Shown here one piece after another: positions 21,391 to 31,132 of a DNA stretch of 38,722 nucleotides. Location of the stretch: assembly GCF_001438805.1 (NCBI RefSeq), contig NZ_JQCF01000025.1:1-38722 (forward strand). Reading direction: 5' to 3'. Origin of the DNA: Companilactobacillus kimchiensis (GTDB taxonomy: Bacteria > Bacillota > Bacilli > Lactobacillales > Lactobacillaceae). The position numbers were made by a program, and so were the translations under genes. The stretch's first letter is position 1. Each line of letters begins with the position of its first letter. The notes under the pieces are model-generated. The model made no database searches. It worked only from the letters and a program-made list of their open reading frames with translations, and was not told where the DNA came from.

Positions 21391-21822
21391 ATGCTAGTAC
21401 CAAAACGTGTAAAACATCGTCGTGAATTCCGTGGTAAGATGCGCGGAGAAGCTAAAGGTGGCAAAACTGTTGCTTTTGGTGAATATGGTTTGAAAGCTCT
21501 TGATTCAAGTTGGATCACTAACAGACAAATTGAAGCATCTCGTGTTGCTATGACTCGTTACATGAAGCGTGGTGGTAAGGTTTGGATTAAAATCTTCCCT
21601 CATAAATCATACACTGCTAAAGGTGTAGGTGTTCGTATGGGTAATGGTAAAGGTGCTCCAGCTGGATGGGTAGCCCCAGTTAAACGCGAAAAGATTTTGT
21701 TTGAAGTCGGTGGCGTTTCTGAAGAGGTTGCTCGTGAAGCATTGAGACTTGCATCACACAAACTACCTGTAAGAACTAAGTTTGTAAAACGTGAGGAAGT
21801 AGGTGGCGCTGATGAAGGCTAG
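21391..21822 (+). CDS. rplP: 50S ribosomal protein L16 (uL16)
   Basis: L16 is a late-assembly protein near the A-site finger and helps position aminoacyl-tRNA. It has 143 aa. It begins [19 protein letters not shown], and the core [20 protein letters not shown] is intact. The ribosome binding site lies inside the end of rpsC. The 3' end overlaps rpmC by 11 bp. Confidence 0.98.
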   Translation: MLVPKRVKHRREFRGKMRGEAKGGKTVAFGEYGLKALDSSWITNRQIEASRVAMTRYMKRGGKVWIKIFPHKSYTAKGVGVRMGNGKGAPAGWVAPVKREKILFEVGGVSEEVAREALRLASHKLPVRTKFVKREEVGGADEG

Positions 21823-22006
21823 TGAAATCAAAGAGCTAACTGCTGCTCAATTACAAGATAAAGTAAAAGCATATAAAGAAGAATTGTTCAACTTGCGTTT
21901 CCAACAAGCTACTGGCCAATTGGAAAACACAGCCCGTTTAAAGGCTGTTAGAAAGAACATTGCAAGATTAAGAACAGCTCAAAACCAAAAAGATAACGAA
22001 AAATAA
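21812..22006 (+). CDS. rpmC: 50S ribosomal protein L29 (uL29)
   Basis: L29 is a small helical protein beside L23 at the tunnel exit. ATG at 21812 is chosen, giving 64 aa beginning [18 protein letters not shown]. An in-frame GTG at 21803 would add three residues, but AGGTGG (about 21799) fits the ATG better. The motif [19 protein letters not shown] is the family signature. It overlaps rplP by 11 bp, suggesting coupled translation. Confidence 0.95.
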   Translation: MKASEIKELTAAQLQDKVKAYKEELFNLRFQQATGQLENTARLKAVRKNIARLRTAQNQKDNEK

Positions 22007-22028
22007 TAAACAGGAAGGGGACATCAAG

Positions 22029-22304
22029 TTGAGCGAAACACAAGAAACTCGTAACCGTCGTAAAGTATATCAAGGTCGTGTAACTTCAGACAAAATGGAC
22101 AAAACGATCGTCGTTGTTGTTGAAACAATCAAACAACACCCAGTTTATGGAAAACGTGTAAGATATTCTAAGAAATTCTACGTTCAAGACGAAAACAACG
22201 AAGCAGCTGTTGGCGATGTTGTACGTATCATGGAAACTCGACCTTTGTCAAAGACAAAGCGCTTCCGTTTATTAGAAATCGTCGAAAAAGCAGTCACAAT
22301 CTAG
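22029..22304 (+). CDS. rpsQ: 30S ribosomal protein S17 (uS17)
   Basis: S17 is an OB-fold primary 16S rRNA-binding protein of the 30S body. It has 91 aa. It contains [31 protein letters not shown] and [20 protein letters not shown]. The start is TTG after GGAAGGGG. It lies 22 nt after rpmC. Confidence 0.97.
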   Translation: MSETQETRNRRKVYQGRVTSDKMDKTIVVVVETIKQHPVYGKRVRYSKKFYVQDENNEAAVGDVVRIMETRPLSKTKRFRLLEIVEKAVTI

Positions 22305-22333
22305 ACTATAACTGATGAGAGGAGGGCCAAAAC

Positions 22334-22702
22334 GTGATTCAACAAGAAAGTCGTCTAAAAGTTGCAGATAATTCTGGAGCCCGTGAAATTCTAACAATCA
22401 AAGTCCTTGGTGGTTCAAACCGTAAGACAGCTAACATCGGTGATGTTATCGTTGCTACTGTTAAACAAGCAACACCAGGTGGCGTTGTTAAAAAGGGTGA
22501 CGTTGTCAAAGCTGTTATCGTAAGAACTGTATCAGGTGCTCACCGTACAGATGGTTCTTACATCAGATTTGATGAAAACGCCGCAGTTATTATTAATGCT
22601 GATAAAACACCTAGAGGAACACGTATCTTCGGACCCGTTGCTCGTGAACTACGTGATAACGATTTTATGAAGATCGTATCTCTAGCACCAGAAGTTCTAT
22701 AA
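22334..22702 (+). CDS. rplN: 50S ribosomal protein L14 (uL14)
   Basis: L14 forms an intersubunit bridge and is the target of the silencing factor RsfS. It has 122 aa. It begins [20 protein letters not shown] and contains [15 protein letters not shown] and the C-terminal [13 protein letters not shown]. The start is GTG after GAGGAGGG. Confidence 0.98.
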   Translation: MIQQESRLKVADNSGAREILTIKVLGGSNRKTANIGDVIVATVKQATPGGVVKKGDVVKAVIVRTVSGAHRTDGSYIRFDENAAVIINADKTPRGTRIFGPVARELRDNDFMKIVSLAPEVL

Positions 22703-22733
22703 AAGATCAATTAAATTCAGGAGGTGCTGAATA

Positions 22734-22973
22734 GTGTTTGTAAAAACTGGAGACAATGTCAAAATTATGTCTGGTGATGACAAAGGTAAGACTGGTGTAG
22801 TTAAACAAGCTATCCCTAGTTCTAACAAAGTCGTCGTTGAAGGCGTAAACGTTGTTAAGAAACACTCTAAGCCAAGCAATTCTCAACCCCAAGGTGGAAT
22901 TGTTGACGTTGAAAGAGCTATTAGCGCAACTAACGTTAAAGTTATAAAAGCTACTGATAAAAAAGATAAATAA
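22734..22973 (+). CDS. rplX: 50S ribosomal protein L24 (uL24), short form
   Basis: L24 is an assembly-initiator protein with a KOW fold. The KOW motif (VKTGDNVKIMSGDDKGKTG) and GVNVVKKHSKPSNSQPQGGI are present. The product has only 79 aa against about 103 in Bacillus subtilis. It stops soon after the SNV-like segment (ATNVKVI), so the usual C-terminal stretch is missing. rplE begins 17 nt after the stop, so no displaced tail is visible. The start is GTG after AGGAGG. Shortened L24 may be normal in some lactobacilli (from memory, not verified). Confidence 0.93.
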   Translation: MFVKTGDNVKIMSGDDKGKTGVVKQAIPSSNKVVVEGVNVVKKHSKPSNSQPQGGIVDVERAISATNVKVIKATDKKDK

Positions 22974-22989
22974 GAAAGGAGAAAACTAA

Positions 22990-23532
22990 ATGGTTAACGC
23001 ATTAAAAGAAAAGTACGTTAGTGAAATCACACCATCTATGATGAAGAAGTTTAATTACACTTCAGTTATGGAAACACCATCAATCGACAAGATCGTATTG
23101 AACATGGGTGTTGGGGATGCTATCTCTAACTCAAAGAATCTTGACGAAGCCGTTGAAGAACTTGGCCAAATTGCTGGTCAAAAGCCTTTAATTACAAAGG
23201 CTAAGAAATCAATCGCTGGTTTCAGACTTCGTGAAGGTATGTCAATCGGTGCTAAGGTCACACTACGTGGTGATCGTATGTACGACTTCCTTGACAAACT
23301 AATCAACATTGCTTTACCACGTGTTCGTGATTTCCGTGGTGTATCAACACGCTCATTTGATGGTCGTGGTAACTACACACTCGGTGTTAAAGAACAATTG
23401 GTTTTCCCAGAAATTGACTACGATAAGGTTAATAAAATTCGTGGATTGGACATCGTTATTGTTACAACTGCTAACACCGATGAAGAATCACGTGAATTAT
23501 TAACACAAATCGGTATGCCATTCGCTAAATAA
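22990..23532 (+). CDS. rplE: 50S ribosomal protein L5 (uL5)
   Basis: L5 binds 5S rRNA, is part of the 5S ribonucleoprotein and contacts P-site tRNA. It has 180 aa. It contains [32 protein letters not shown] and [20 protein letters not shown]. Start ATG follows AAGGAG. Confidence 0.98.
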   Translation: MVNALKEKYVSEITPSMMKKFNYTSVMETPSIDKIVLNMGVGDAISNSKNLDEAVEELGQIAGQKPLITKAKKSIAGFRLREGMSIGAKVTLRGDRMYDFLDKLINIALPRVRDFRGVSTRSFDGRGNYTLGVKEQLVFPEIDYDKVNKIRGLDIVIVTTANTDEESRELLTQIGMPFAK

Positions 23533-23549
23533 ATTAGGAGGTAAATTCA

Positions 23550-23735
23550 TTGGCTAAGAAATCTCAAATCGTACGTAACCATAGACCCGCAAAGTATTCT
23601 TCACAAGCTTATACACGTTGCGAACGTTGTGGTCGTCCACATTCTGTATATCGTAAGTTTAAGCTTTGCCGACTTTGCCTTCGTCAATTGGCTCACGAAG
23701 GTCAAATCCCTGGTATGAAAAAAGCTAGCTGGTAA
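23550..23735 (+). CDS. rpsN: 30S ribosomal protein S14, zinc-binding type Z (uS14)
   Basis: S14 assembles late into the 30S head. This is the short zinc-binding form of 61 aa, with Cys24-x2-Cys27 (CERC) and Cys40-x2-Cys43 (CRLC). The zinc-free longer paralogue is not in this window. It ends [13 protein letters not shown], typical of type Z. The start is TTG after AGGAGG. Confidence 0.97.
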   Translation: MAKKSQIVRNHRPAKYSSQAYTRCERCGRPHSVYRKFKLCRLCLRQLAHEGQIPGMKKASW

Positions 23736-23764
23736 GATTTTAATAAATAAAGGAGGCAAATTAA

Positions 23765-24163
23765 ATGGTCATGACAGATCCTATTGCAGATTACCTAACA
23801 CGTATTCGTAATGCAAACATGGTTAAACATGAATCTCTAGACATTCCTGCTTCAAACATTAAGAAGAGCATGTCAGAAATTCTCAAGAACGAAGGATTTA
23901 TCAAGGATTACGAAGTTATCGAAGATAACAAACAAAACGTAATTCGTGTTTTCTTGAAATATGGAAAAGATCAACAACGTGTAATCACAGGCTTGAAACG
24001 TATTTCAAGACCAGGTTTACGTAGTTATGTTGATTCAGATAACGTACCTAAGGTCCTTAACGGATTGGGTATCGCTATTCTTTCAACTTCAAAAGGTGTT
24101 ATTACTGACAAAGAAGCCCGCGCTCAACACGTTGGTGGAGAAGTAATCGCTTATATTTGGTAA
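23765..24163 (+). CDS. rpsH: 30S ribosomal protein S8 (uS8)
   Basis: S8 binds the central domain of 16S rRNA and, in E. coli, represses the spc operon by binding its own mRNA. It has 132 aa. It begins [19 protein letters not shown] and ends with the family signature around [23 protein letters not shown] at 23765 has AGGAGG 8 nt upstream; an ATG two codons later is too distant. Confidence 0.98.
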   Translation: MVMTDPIADYLTRIRNANMVKHESLDIPASNIKKSMSEILKNEGFIKDYEVIEDNKQNVIRVFLKYGKDQQRVITGLKRISRPGLRSYVDSDNVPKVLNGLGIAILSTSKGVITDKEARAQHVGGEVIAYIW

Positions 24164-24193
24164 AATTCTTAAAAAGTAAGGAGGTGCACTAAT

Positions 24194-24724
24194 TTGAGTC
24201 GTATCGGTTATAAAGTAATTGAAGTACCAGCAGGTGTAACAATTACTCAAAAAGATGAAAACATTACTGTTAAAGGCCCTAAGGGTGAATTAACAAGACA
24301 ATTTAACTCAAAAATTAAATTAACTCTTGAAGATAACGAAGCTAAGTTCACACGTGAAAGTGATAATGATAAAGCTCTTCACGGAACAATGCGTTCAAAC
24401 CTTAACAACATGATCATTGGTGTTACAGAAGGTTACGAAAAGAAACTTGAATTACGAGGTGTTGGTTACCGTGCAACTGTTAAGTCAAACGTCTTGACAC
24501 TTGCAGTTGGATACTCACATCCAGTAGTTATGGATACCCCAGAAGGTATCACTTTAGTATCACCTTCAAACACTGAAATCACTGTTTCAGGTATCTCAAA
24601 GCAAAAGGTTGGTCAATTTGCTGCTGAGATCCGCGATGTACGTTCTCCAGAACCTTATAAAGGTAAAGGTATTCGCTATGTTGGCGAATATGTACGTCGT
24701 AAGGAAGGTAAGACTGGTAAGTAA
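24194..24724 (+). CDS. rplF: 50S ribosomal protein L6 (uL6)
   Basis: L6 lies near the sarcin–ricin loop and factor-binding site. It has 176 aa in two related domains. It contains [12 protein letters not shown] and the C-terminal signature [20 protein letters not shown]. The start is TTG after GGAGGTG. Confidence 0.98.
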   Translation: MSRIGYKVIEVPAGVTITQKDENITVKGPKGELTRQFNSKIKLTLEDNEAKFTRESDNDKALHGTMRSNLNNMIIGVTEGYEKKLELRGVGYRATVKSNVLTLAVGYSHPVVMDTPEGITLVSPSNTEITVSGISKQKVGQFAAEIRDVRSPEPYKGKGIRYVGEYVRRKEGKTGK

Positions 24725-24749
24725 TAAATAAATCCATGAGGTGAAAATT

Positions 24750-25106
24750 GTGATAACAAAACCAGACAAAAACAAAGCACGTCAAAAACGTCAAAAACGT
24801 ATCCGTGCCAAAATTTCTGGTACTGCTGAGCGCCCACGCTTAAATGTATTCCGTTCTAACAAAAACATTTACGCTCAAGTAATTGATGACGTAAAGGGTG
24901 TAACGCTCGCAAGTGCCTCAACTCTTGATAAAGAAGTTAAAGACGGTTCAAAAGTTGAACAAGCTGAAGCTGTTGGTGCCTTAGTTGCACAAAGAGCACA
25001 AGAAGCTAAAATTAGCAACGTAATCTTTGATCGTGGTGGTTACTTATACCATGGACGTGTTCAAAGTCTTGCTGAAGCAGCTCGTGAAAATGGGCTAAAA
25101 TTCTAG
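24750..25106 (+). CDS. rplR: 50S ribosomal protein L18 (uL18)
   Basis: L18 binds 5S rRNA with L5. GTG at 24750 is chosen: GAGGTG (24738–24743) is 6 nt upstream, and the 118-aa product begins [17 protein letters not shown] like other L18 proteins. The open frame starts three codons earlier at another GTG that is part of the ribosome binding site. Family segments are [20 protein letters not shown] and [20 protein letters not shown]. Confidence 0.96.
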   Translation: MITKPDKNKARQKRQKRIRAKISGTAERPRLNVFRSNKNIYAQVIDDVKGVTLASASTLDKEVKDGSKVEQAEAVGALVAQRAQEAKISNVIFDRGGYLYHGRVQSLAEAARENGLKF

Positions 25107-25124
25107 AAGGAGGAAACCAAATTT

Positions 25125-25625
25125 ATGACATATATCGATCCATCTCAATTTGAATTAGAAGATCGCGTTGTCTCAATCAACCGTGTTACTAAGGTTGTTA
25201 AAGGTGGCCGTCGTCTACGTTTTGCAGCTATCGTAATCGTTGGTGACAAAAATGGTCACGTCGGTTTCGGTACTGGTAAAGCTCAAGAAGTTCCTGAAGC
25301 TATTCGTAAAGCTGTTGAAGATGCTAAGAAGAACCTTATTGCCGTTCCTATGGTTGGTTCAACAATTCCTCATGAAGTTATTGGTAACTTTGGTGCCGGT
25401 AAGATCATGTTGAAGCCTGCTGAAGAAGGTTCTGGTATCGCCGCTGGTGGTGCCGTTCGTGCCGTTATCGAATTAGCCGGTGTTGGTGATGTTACAAGTA
25501 AATCACTTGGTAGAAATACACCAATCAACGTCATTCGTGCAACTATTGCTGGTCTTAAAGAACTTAAGACTGTCGAAAGTGTTTCTGAAATGCGCGGAAT
25601 CTCAGCTCAAGAATTGCTTAACTAG
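25125..25625 (+). CDS. rpsE: 30S ribosomal protein S5 (uS5)
   Basis: S5 contributes to the mRNA entry channel and to decoding accuracy. It has 166 aa. The N-terminal double-stranded-RNA-binding domain has [18 protein letters not shown] and [20 protein letters not shown]. The C-terminal domain follows ([18 protein letters not shown]). The spectinomycin-loop region VVKGGRR looks wild type. Start ATG follows GGAGG. Confidence 0.98.
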   Translation: MTYIDPSQFELEDRVVSINRVTKVVKGGRRLRFAAIVIVGDKNGHVGFGTGKAQEVPEAIRKAVEDAKKNLIAVPMVGSTIPHEVIGNFGAGKIMLKPAEEGSGIAAGGAVRAVIELAGVGDVTSKSLGRNTPINVIRATIAGLKELKTVESVSEMRGISAQELLN

Positions 25626-25642
25626 AAGAAAGGTGTGTAACT

Positions 25643-25828
25643 ATGGCTAAACTTAGAATTACTCTAACTAGAAGTGCAGTCCACCGCCTTCCTGCTCAAC
25701 GTAAAGTTGTTAAAGAACTTGGTCTCGGAAGAGTTTCAAGTTCCGTTGTTAAGCCGGATAATGCCGCTATTCGTGGTGCTGTGGTAAAAATCGCTCATTT
25801 AGTTAGCGTTGAAGAAGTTAAAGATTAA
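25643..25828 (+). CDS. rpmD: 50S ribosomal protein L30 (uL30)
   Basis: L30 is a small protein of the large subunit. It has 61 aa. It begins [20 protein letters not shown] and has the [20 protein letters not shown] core. The ribosome binding site is AGAAAGG. It lies between rpsE and rplO, the usual spc-operon position. Confidence 0.97.
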   Translation: MAKLRITLTRSAVHRLPAQRKVVKELGLGRVSSSVVKPDNAAIRGAVVKIAHLVSVEEVKD

Positions 25829-25858
25829 TAAATCAAAAAAAGTTTGGAGGTGCAATAA

Positions 25859-26299
25859 ATGGAACTAAACGAACTTAAGCCAAGTGCTGGCTCAAGACAT
25901 TCAAGAAAACGTCTTGGTCGTGGTACTTCAAGTGGTACAGGTAAAACTTCTGGTCGTGGTCAAAAAGGTCAATTGGCTAGATCAGGTGGTAAGACACGTA
26001 TTGGTTTTGAAGGTGGACAAATGCCTTTGTTCCGTCGTATGCCAAAACGTGGATTCAATAACATCAACCGTAAGGAATATGCTATTGTTAACCTAAGTGA
26101 ATTAAGTAAGTTTAATGATGGTGCTGAAGTTAATGCTGAAACATTAAAGGCAGCAGGTATTATTAAAAAAGAATCTAATGGCGTAAAGTTGCTTGCTAAT
26201 GGCGAGGTTAGTGCTAAGTTAACTGTTAAAGTTGCTAAGAGTTCAGCTGCAGCTACTAAAGCAATCGAAGCCGCTGGTGGCACTGTAGAGGTGATCTAA
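25859..26299 (+). CDS. rplO: 50S ribosomal protein L15 (uL15)
   Basis: L15 is a late-assembly protein with a long Gly/Arg-rich N-terminal tail that penetrates 23S rRNA. It has 146 aa. The tail is visible as [18 protein letters not shown], followed by [18 protein letters not shown]. Start ATG follows GGAGGTG. Its TAA overlaps the secY ATG by one base (TAATG). Confidence 0.98.
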   Translation: MELNELKPSAGSRHSRKRLGRGTSSGTGKTSGRGQKGQLARSGGKTRIGFEGGQMPLFRRMPKRGFNNINRKEYAIVNLSELSKFNDGAEVNAETLKAAGIIKKESNGVKLLANGEVSAKLTVKVAKSSAAATKAIEAAGGTVEVI

Positions 26300-27594
26300 T
26301 GCTTGGAACTATCAGAGATGCTCTAAAGGTAAAGGAGATCCGTAAAAAGATCCTATTTACCTTGATGTTACTTGTTATATATCGTTTGGGTTCACAAATT
26401 ACAGTGCCCGGTGTTAATGCCGCAGCAATGGACAAAGTCGGATCAACAGGATTAGTTCCTTTATTGGATACTGTTACCGGTGGTGGCCTTTCGAACTACT
26501 CTATTTTCTCAATGGGTGTTTCACCATTCATTACGGCCCAAATTGTTGTTCAACTTTTACAAATGGACATTGTTCCTAAATTTGTTGAGTGGAGTAAACA
26601 AGGTGAAGTTGGTCGTAGAAAGTTAAATCAAGTAACGAGATATTTGACGATTGTTTTAGGTTTTGTTCAGTCAATCGGTATTACTGCCGGTTTTAACCAA
26701 TTAAGTGGGTTAGGATTAGTTAAATCTCCTAACATGAGAGCTTTCATTACAATTGGTATCATCCTAACAGGTGGTACTATGCTTCTTACTTGGATTGGTG
26801 AGCAGATTACCGATAAAGGTTTGGGTAATGGAGTTTCTGTAATTATCTTCGCTGGTATTGTTGCTAGATTCCCTAACGGAATGAAGCAAATTTATCGTGA
26901 TTATATTACAAATGCTAGTTCAGCTGATCTTGCTAAGAATATTGGATTCCTTGTTGGTCTTGTGATCATTATCTTGCTTGTTGTTCAATTTGTTACATTT
27001 GTTCAACAAGCAAGTAGAAGAATTCCTATTCAATATACAAGACGTGCTGCTGGTAGTGGTAGTGAAAGTTTTCTACCATTGAAGGTTAACGTTGCTGGTG
27101 TTATTCCTGTTATCTTCGCCAGTTCATTTATTGTTACGCCTCAAACAATTTTGATGGCGTTTCAAGCAAATCACAGTGGAGATCAATGGTATCAAGTATT
27201 AACTGAAATATTCAGTATGCAAACTACAACAGGTTCTATAATTTATACATTGTTGATTGTATTATTTACATTCTTCTATGCATTTGTTCAAGTAAATCCT
27301 GAGAAGCTTGCAGAAAACCTACAAAAACAAGGGGCTTATATCCCTGGTGTTTGGCCTGGTAATGAAACAATCAAGTTCATGTCAGGTGTATTGATGAAGC
27401 TATCAACCGTCGGAGCTGCGTTCCTAGGTTTAGTTTCATTGCTTCCATTACTAGCTGCTAACTTGTTCAACTTACCTCAATCCATCGGATTAGGTGGTAC
27501 GAGTTTGTTGATTATCGTTGGTGTTGCTTTGGAAATGGATCGTCAATTACGTGGTCTTTTAATGAAACGTGAATACGTTGGGTTTATTAGATAA
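26299..27594 (+). CDS. secY: preprotein translocase subunit SecY
   Basis: SecY is the channel-forming subunit of the SecYEG translocon for secreted and membrane proteins. It has 431 aa with about ten hydrophobic membrane segments. Recognisable segments include [20 protein letters not shown] in the second membrane helix region, the cytoplasmic loop [19 protein letters not shown], and the C-terminal loop [14 protein letters not shown]. It overlaps rplO by one base and is followed by adk after 14 nt, as in most Firmicutes. Confidence 0.98.
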   Translation: MLGTIRDALKVKEIRKKILFTLMLLVIYRLGSQITVPGVNAAAMDKVGSTGLVPLLDTVTGGGLSNYSIFSMGVSPFITAQIVVQLLQMDIVPKFVEWSKQGEVGRRKLNQVTRYLTIVLGFVQSIGITAGFNQLSGLGLVKSPNMRAFITIGIILTGGTMLLTWIGEQITDKGLGNGVSVIIFAGIVARFPNGMKQIYRDYITNASSADLAKNIGFLVGLVIIILLVVQFVTFVQQASRRIPIQYTRRAAGSGSESFLPLKVNVAGVIPVIFASSFIVTPQTILMAFQANHSGDQWYQVLTEIFSMQTTTGSIIYTLLIVLFTFFYAFVQVNPEKLAENLQKQGAYIPGVWPGNETIKFMSGVLMKLSTVGAAFLGLVSLLPLLAANLFNLPQSIGLGGTSLLIIVGVALEMDRQLRGLLMKREYVGFIR

Positions 27595-27608
27595 TTGGAG
27601 ATGTGACA

Positions 27609-28262
27609 ATGAATATTGTATTGATGGGATTACCTGGTGCTGGTAAAGGTACTCAAGCCGAAAAGATTGTTGAAGATTTTAAAGTCGTTCATATTTCAAC
27701 TGGTGATATGTTTAGAGCAGCCATGGCTAATAAGACAGAAGTTGGTCTAAAGGCTAAAGGGTTCATCGATAAAGGTGAACTTGTTCCGGATGATGTTACC
27801 GAAGCTATCGTTGAAGAACGTTTAGCACAAGCTGATGTTCAAAAAGATGGATATATGCTAGATGGATTTCCGAGAACTCTTGAACAGGCTAACGCTTTAC
27901 AGACAATTGCAATGAATGTAAACAAACCTATAGATGCTGTCATCTATATCGATGTAAAGCCTGAAGCATTAGTTGATCGGTTATCTGGAAGATATATTTG
28001 TTCTAATTGTGGAGCAACTTATCATAAAATTTACAATCCTACTAAGGTTGAAGGAACATGCGATGTCTGTGGCAAGCATGATTTCTTCCAACGTGAGGAT
28101 GATAAACCAGAAACGGTTAAGAATAGATTGAAAGTTAATATTGAAATGAATACACCATTAATTGATTTTTATGACAAGTTACACTTGTTGTACAAGATCA
28201 ATGGTGAACAAGAAATAGATGAAGTTTATAACGAAGTAAAGAAAGTTTTACAAAACTTGTAA
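27609..28262 (+). CDS. adk: adenylate kinase, zinc-binding type
   Basis: This enzyme catalyses ATP + AMP to 2 ADP. ATG at 27609 is chosen, 8 nt after GGAG; an in-frame GTG at 27603 is too close. The 217-aa product has P-loop GLPGAGKGT (7–15), AMP-binding GFPRT, and a lid domain with four cysteines (Cys131, Cys134, Cys151, Cys154) that bind zinc in Gram-positive enzymes. The last codons form the 5' arm of a terminator hairpin. infA, 94 nt on, has its own promoter. Confidence 0.97.
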   Translation: MNIVLMGLPGAGKGTQAEKIVEDFKVVHISTGDMFRAAMANKTEVGLKAKGFIDKGELVPDDVTEAIVEERLAQADVQKDGYMLDGFPRTLEQANALQTIAMNVNKPIDAVIYIDVKPEALVDRLSGRYICSNCGATYHKIYNPTKVEGTCDVCGKHDFFQREDDKPETVKNRLKVNIEMNTPLIDFYDKLHLLYKINGEQEIDEVYNEVKKVLQNL

Positions 28263-28270
28263 AACTTTTT
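28242..28270 (+). terminator. AT-rich terminator overlapping the adk stop codon
   Basis: AAAGTTTTACAA (28242–28253, coding for the last adk residues) pairs perfectly with TTGTAAAACTTT (28257–28268) around a 3-nt loop and ends in five Ts. Only two G–C pairs stabilise it, so termination may be partial. Confidence 0.6.
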
Positions 28271-28280
28271 GCTTTGAATG

Positions 28281-28309
28281 TTTACATGTACGGAAAATTA
28301 TTGTATAAT
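28281..28309 (+). promoter_or_regulatory. infA–rplQ (alpha operon) promoter
   Basis: TTTACA (28281–28286) and a perfect TATAAT (28304–28309) are 17 nt apart, just after the adk terminator hairpin. Confidence 0.8.
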
Positions 28310-28356
28310 TCGCCAGTATATGCAGAATAATTTCATCCCGATGGAGGTTAATATCT

Positions 28357-28575
28357 TTGGCAAAAGAAGATGTCATTGAAGTAGAAGGTACAATTTCAGA
28401 AACATTGCCTAACGCGATGTTTAAGGTAAAGCTTGAAAACGGAGCTACAGTTCTAGCTCATGTATCAGGTAAAATCCGTATGCACTACATTAGAATTTTA
28501 CCCGGTGACAAGGTTACCGTGGAATTATCCCCTTATGATTTAACCAAGGGAAGAATTACATATAGATATAGATAA
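28357..28575 (+). CDS. infA: translation initiation factor IF-1
   Basis: IF-1 is an OB-fold protein that blocks the A site of the 30S subunit during initiation. It has 72 aa, the standard length. It begins [13 protein letters not shown] and contains [20 protein letters not shown]. The start is TTG after ATGGAGG. It is the first gene behind the promoter at 28281–28309, ahead of rpmJ. Confidence 0.98.
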   Translation: MAKEDVIEVEGTISETLPNAMFKVKLENGATVLAHVSGKIRMHYIRILPGDKVTVELSPYDLTKGRITYRYR

Positions 28576-28607
28576 CAATTTTTTTAATGGAATGGAGGTT
28601 CCACAAT

Positions 28608-28724
28608 ATGAAAGTAAGACCATCCGTTAAACCTATGTGCGAACACTGTAAGGTAATTAAGAGACGCGGTCGCGTCATGGTTATTTGCTCTGCAGATCCA
28701 AAGCACAAACAAAGACAAGGATAA
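28608..28724 (+). CDS. rpmJ: 50S ribosomal protein L36, zinc-binding form (bL36)
   Basis: L36 is the smallest large-subunit protein. This 38-aa frame begins [20 protein letters not shown] and has the zinc ligands Cys11, Cys14, Cys27 and His33 of the C+ form. Start ATG follows GGAGG. It sits between infA and rpsM, its universal Firmicutes position, with a 20-nt gap to rpsM. Confidence 0.97.
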   Translation: MKVRPSVKPMCEHCKVIKRRGRVMVICSADPKHKQRQG

Positions 28725-28744
28725 TAAAATAGGAGGTGTGATTA

Positions 28745-29110
28745 ATGGCTCGTATAGCAGGTGTAGATTTACCTCGTGATAAGAGAATCGTTATCGCCCT
28801 AACATACATTTTTGGTGTTGGCGAAACAACAGCTCAAAAAGTACTTAAAGATGCTGGCGTATCAGAAGACATTCGTACAAGAGACTTAACTCCTGATCAA
28901 GAAGAAAAAATTCGTGCAGAAGTTGATAAGGTTCGTGTCGAAGGTGACTTACGTCGTGAAGTAAGTATGAATATCAAGAGACTACAAGAAATTGGCTCAT
29001 ATCGTGGTATGAGACATCGTCGTGGATTGCCCGTTCGTGGACAAAACACAAAGAACAATGCCAGAACTCGTAAGGGTAAGAAAACTAGCATTGCTGGTAA
29101 GAAAAAGTAA
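28745..29110 (+). CDS. rpsM: 30S ribosomal protein S13 (uS13)
   Basis: S13 is a head protein that contacts P-site tRNA and forms bridges to the 50S subunit. It has 121 aa. It begins [20 protein letters not shown], contains [20 protein letters not shown], and has a basic C-terminal tail that reaches toward tRNA. Start ATG follows AGGAGG. Confidence 0.98.
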   Translation: MARIAGVDLPRDKRIVIALTYIFGVGETTAQKVLKDAGVSEDIRTRDLTPDQEEKIRAEVDKVRVEGDLRREVSMNIKRLQEIGSYRGMRHRRGLPVRGQNTKNNARTRKGKKTSIAGKKK

Positions 29111-29134
29111 TTAATTTAAGATAGGAGGTTAATC

Positions 29135-29521
29135 ATGGCACAAACAAAAGGTCGTAAGCGCCGTACTAAGAAGCATATTGAAGCTGGTGTTGCACATATT
29201 CACTCAACTTTCAATAACACACTTGTTATGATCACTGATGTTAACGGTAATGCCGTTTCATGGTCATCAGCTGGTGCACTTGGATTCAAAGGTAGTCGTA
29301 AATCAACACCATTTGCCGCACAAATGGCTGGTGAAGCTGCTGCTAAAGAATCAATGGAACATGGTATGAAATCAGTCGAAGTAGCTGTTAAAGGTCCTGG
29401 TTCAGGTCGTGAAGCTGCAATTCGTTCACTACAAGCTACTGGATTGGAAATTACTGCTATTCGTGATGTTACACCAGTTCCACATAATGGTTCTCGTCCT
29501 CCAAAGCGTCGTCGTGTATAG
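29135..29521 (+). CDS. rpsK: 30S ribosomal protein S11 (uS11)
   Basis: S11 lies on the 30S platform near the E-site mRNA. It has 128 aa. It contains [36 protein letters not shown] and the C-terminal [18 protein letters not shown]. Start ATG follows AGGAGG. The 63-nt gap to rpoA shows no convincing promoter. Confidence 0.98.
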   Translation: MAQTKGRKRRTKKHIEAGVAHIHSTFNNTLVMITDVNGNAVSWSSAGALGFKGSRKSTPFAAQMAGEAAAKESMEHGMKSVEVAVKGPGSGREAAIRSLQATGLEITAIRDVTPVPHNGSRPPKRRRV

Positions 29522-29584
29522 AATGGTTGTATACCCATATGAACTAAGCTACACACATTTCGTTTTGAAAGGGGAACTAACCGA

Positions 29585-30523
29585 ATGATCGAATTTGAAA
29601 AGCCAGCTATTACTTCTGTTGAAGAAAGTAGTAGTTATGGTAAATATATTATCGAACCGCTTGAAAGAGGTTACGGTACAACTTTGGGTAATTCATTACG
29701 TAGAGTTTTACTAGCTTCATTACCTGGTACAGCGGTCTCCGATATTCAAATAGATGGTGTATTGCATGAATTTTCAGCTGTTGATGGCGTAATTGAAGAC
29801 GTTACACAAATTGTGCTTAACGTTAAGAAATTAAAGCTAAAGTCTTATGCTGAAGACAGTCTAAAAGCCGAGATCGACATTGTTGGTCCAGCTACTGTCA
29901 CAGCTAAAGATATCAAAGCTGATGATGACTTGGAAATCCTCGATCCAGAACAATTTATTTGTACTGTTGCTGAGGGTGGACACTTCCACATGCAAATGAC
30001 AATTAAAAATGGTCGTGGATATACTCCTGCAGAACAAAATAAGACGGACGAAACACCTATTGGTGTTCTTCCAGTTGACTCTATTTTTACACCTGTAGAA
30101 AAGGTTAACTATCAAGTTGAAAACACTCGTGTGGGTAAGAGAAACGACTTCGACAAATTAACAATCGATATCTGGACAAATGGTTCAATTGGACCACGCG
30201 AAGCTATTAGTTTGTCAGCTAAGATTCTTACAGAACATTTAAACAGTTTTGTAAACCTTACTGAAGAAGCTAAGAGTGCTGACATGATGATCGAAAAAGA
30301 GGAAACTCAAAAAGAGAAGAAACTTGAAATGACTATTGAAGAACTTGATTTATCAGTTCGTTCATATAATTGTTTGAAGCGTGCCGGTATTAATACTGTG
30401 CAAGAGCTTACTGAAAAATCTGAAGCAGATATGATGCGTGTTCGTAATCTCGGACGCAAATCACTTGTTGAAGTAAAAGAAAAGCTTGCTGATCTTGGAT
30501 TATCATTGAAGCAAGAAGACTAA
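29585..30523 (+). CDS. rpoA: DNA-directed RNA polymerase subunit alpha
   Basis: The alpha dimer nucleates RNA polymerase assembly, and its C-terminal domain contacts UP elements and regulators. It has 312 aa. The N-terminal domain contains [20 protein letters not shown]. The C-terminal domain after a charged linker (about 232–245) contains [20 protein letters not shown] and [15 protein letters not shown]. Start ATG follows AAGGGG. Confidence 0.98.
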   Translation: MIEFEKPAITSVEESSSYGKYIIEPLERGYGTTLGNSLRRVLLASLPGTAVSDIQIDGVLHEFSAVDGVIEDVTQIVLNVKKLKLKSYAEDSLKAEIDIVGPATVTAKDIKADDDLEILDPEQFICTVAEGGHFHMQMTIKNGRGYTPAEQNKTDETPIGVLPVDSIFTPVEKVNYQVENTRVGKRNDFDKLTIDIWTNGSIGPREAISLSAKILTEHLNSFVNLTEEAKSADMMIEKEETQKEKKLEMTIEELDLSVRSYNCLKRAGINTVQELTEKSEADMMRVRNLGRKSLVEVKEKLADLGLSLKQED

Positions 30524-30553
30524 TAATATCAAATTCAAACAGGAGGTATAGAC

Positions 30554-30934
30554 ATGGGCTACCGCAAATTAGGACGTAACAGTTCACAAAGAAAAGCAAT
30601 GTTGCGCGATTTAACTACTGATTTACTCATTAATGAACACATTGTAACTACTGAAACTCGCGCTAAAGAGATCAGTCGTACAACTGAAAAGATGATAACC
30701 TTAGGTAAACGCGGAGATTTACATGCTCGTCGTCAAGCTGCTGCTTATGTTAGAAACGAAGTTGCTAACATTACAGAAGATGATGATGCAGTTATTGTTC
30801 AATCAGCTCTTCAAAAGTTATTTAGTGATATTGCACCTCGTTACAAAGAACGTAATGGTGGATACACACGTATTTTGAAGACAACTCCACGTCGTGGAGA
30901 CGCTGCTCCAATGGTTATTATTGAACTAGTTTAA
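30554..30934 (+). CDS. rplQ: 50S ribosomal protein L17 (bL17)
   Basis: L17 is a large-subunit protein near the tunnel exit. It has 126 aa. It begins [20 protein letters not shown] and contains [20 protein letters not shown]; the C terminus ends [12 protein letters not shown]. Start ATG follows AGGAGG. It is the last gene of the alpha operon, with a large branched terminator 33 nt downstream. Confidence 0.98.
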   Translation: MGYRKLGRNSSQRKAMLRDLTTDLLINEHIVTTETRAKEISRTTEKMITLGKRGDLHARRQAAAYVRNEVANITEDDDAVIVQSALQKLFSDIAPRYKERNGGYTRILKTTPRRGDAAPMVIIELV

Positions 30935-30967
30935 TAATAATTGTTTATTAATTTATAAAAAATCAGT

Positions 30968-31072
30968 CATTCTGATGAATTAGTGAGTGTTAAGATGATG
31001 GTTATTTTTAACCAAGTCTATCTCTGAGATCCTTTTAAAAAGGGACACTAATTTATCGAATGATTTTTTTTT
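30968..31072 (+). terminator. large branched terminator between rplQ and ecfA1
   Basis: CATTCTGATGAATTAGTG (30968–30985) pairs with CACTAATTTATCGAATG (31046–31062) in 17 base pairs with one bulge and one G·U, followed by nine Ts (31064–31072). The 60-nt interior contains further short hairpins (GGTTA/TAACC, ATCT/AGAT, CCTTT/AAAGG). It probably ends the alpha operon; the size and branching also resemble a cis-regulatory leader for the ecf genes. Confidence 0.7.
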
Positions 31073-31093
31073 ACCCAATTTTTCAATTTTTTG

Positions 31094-31110
31094 GTTATGA
31101 TATACATAAC
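31094..31110 (+). promoter_or_regulatory. palindromic operator-like site upstream of ecfA1
   Basis: GTTATGATATACATAAC is a perfect inverted repeat with 6-bp arms and a 5-bp centre. TATACA within it is a plausible -10 element, with only poor -35 matches upstream. It ends 22 nt before the ecfA1 start. Confidence 0.4.
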
Positions 31111-31132
31111 ACAGTTTTGAGGAGAACAACTT

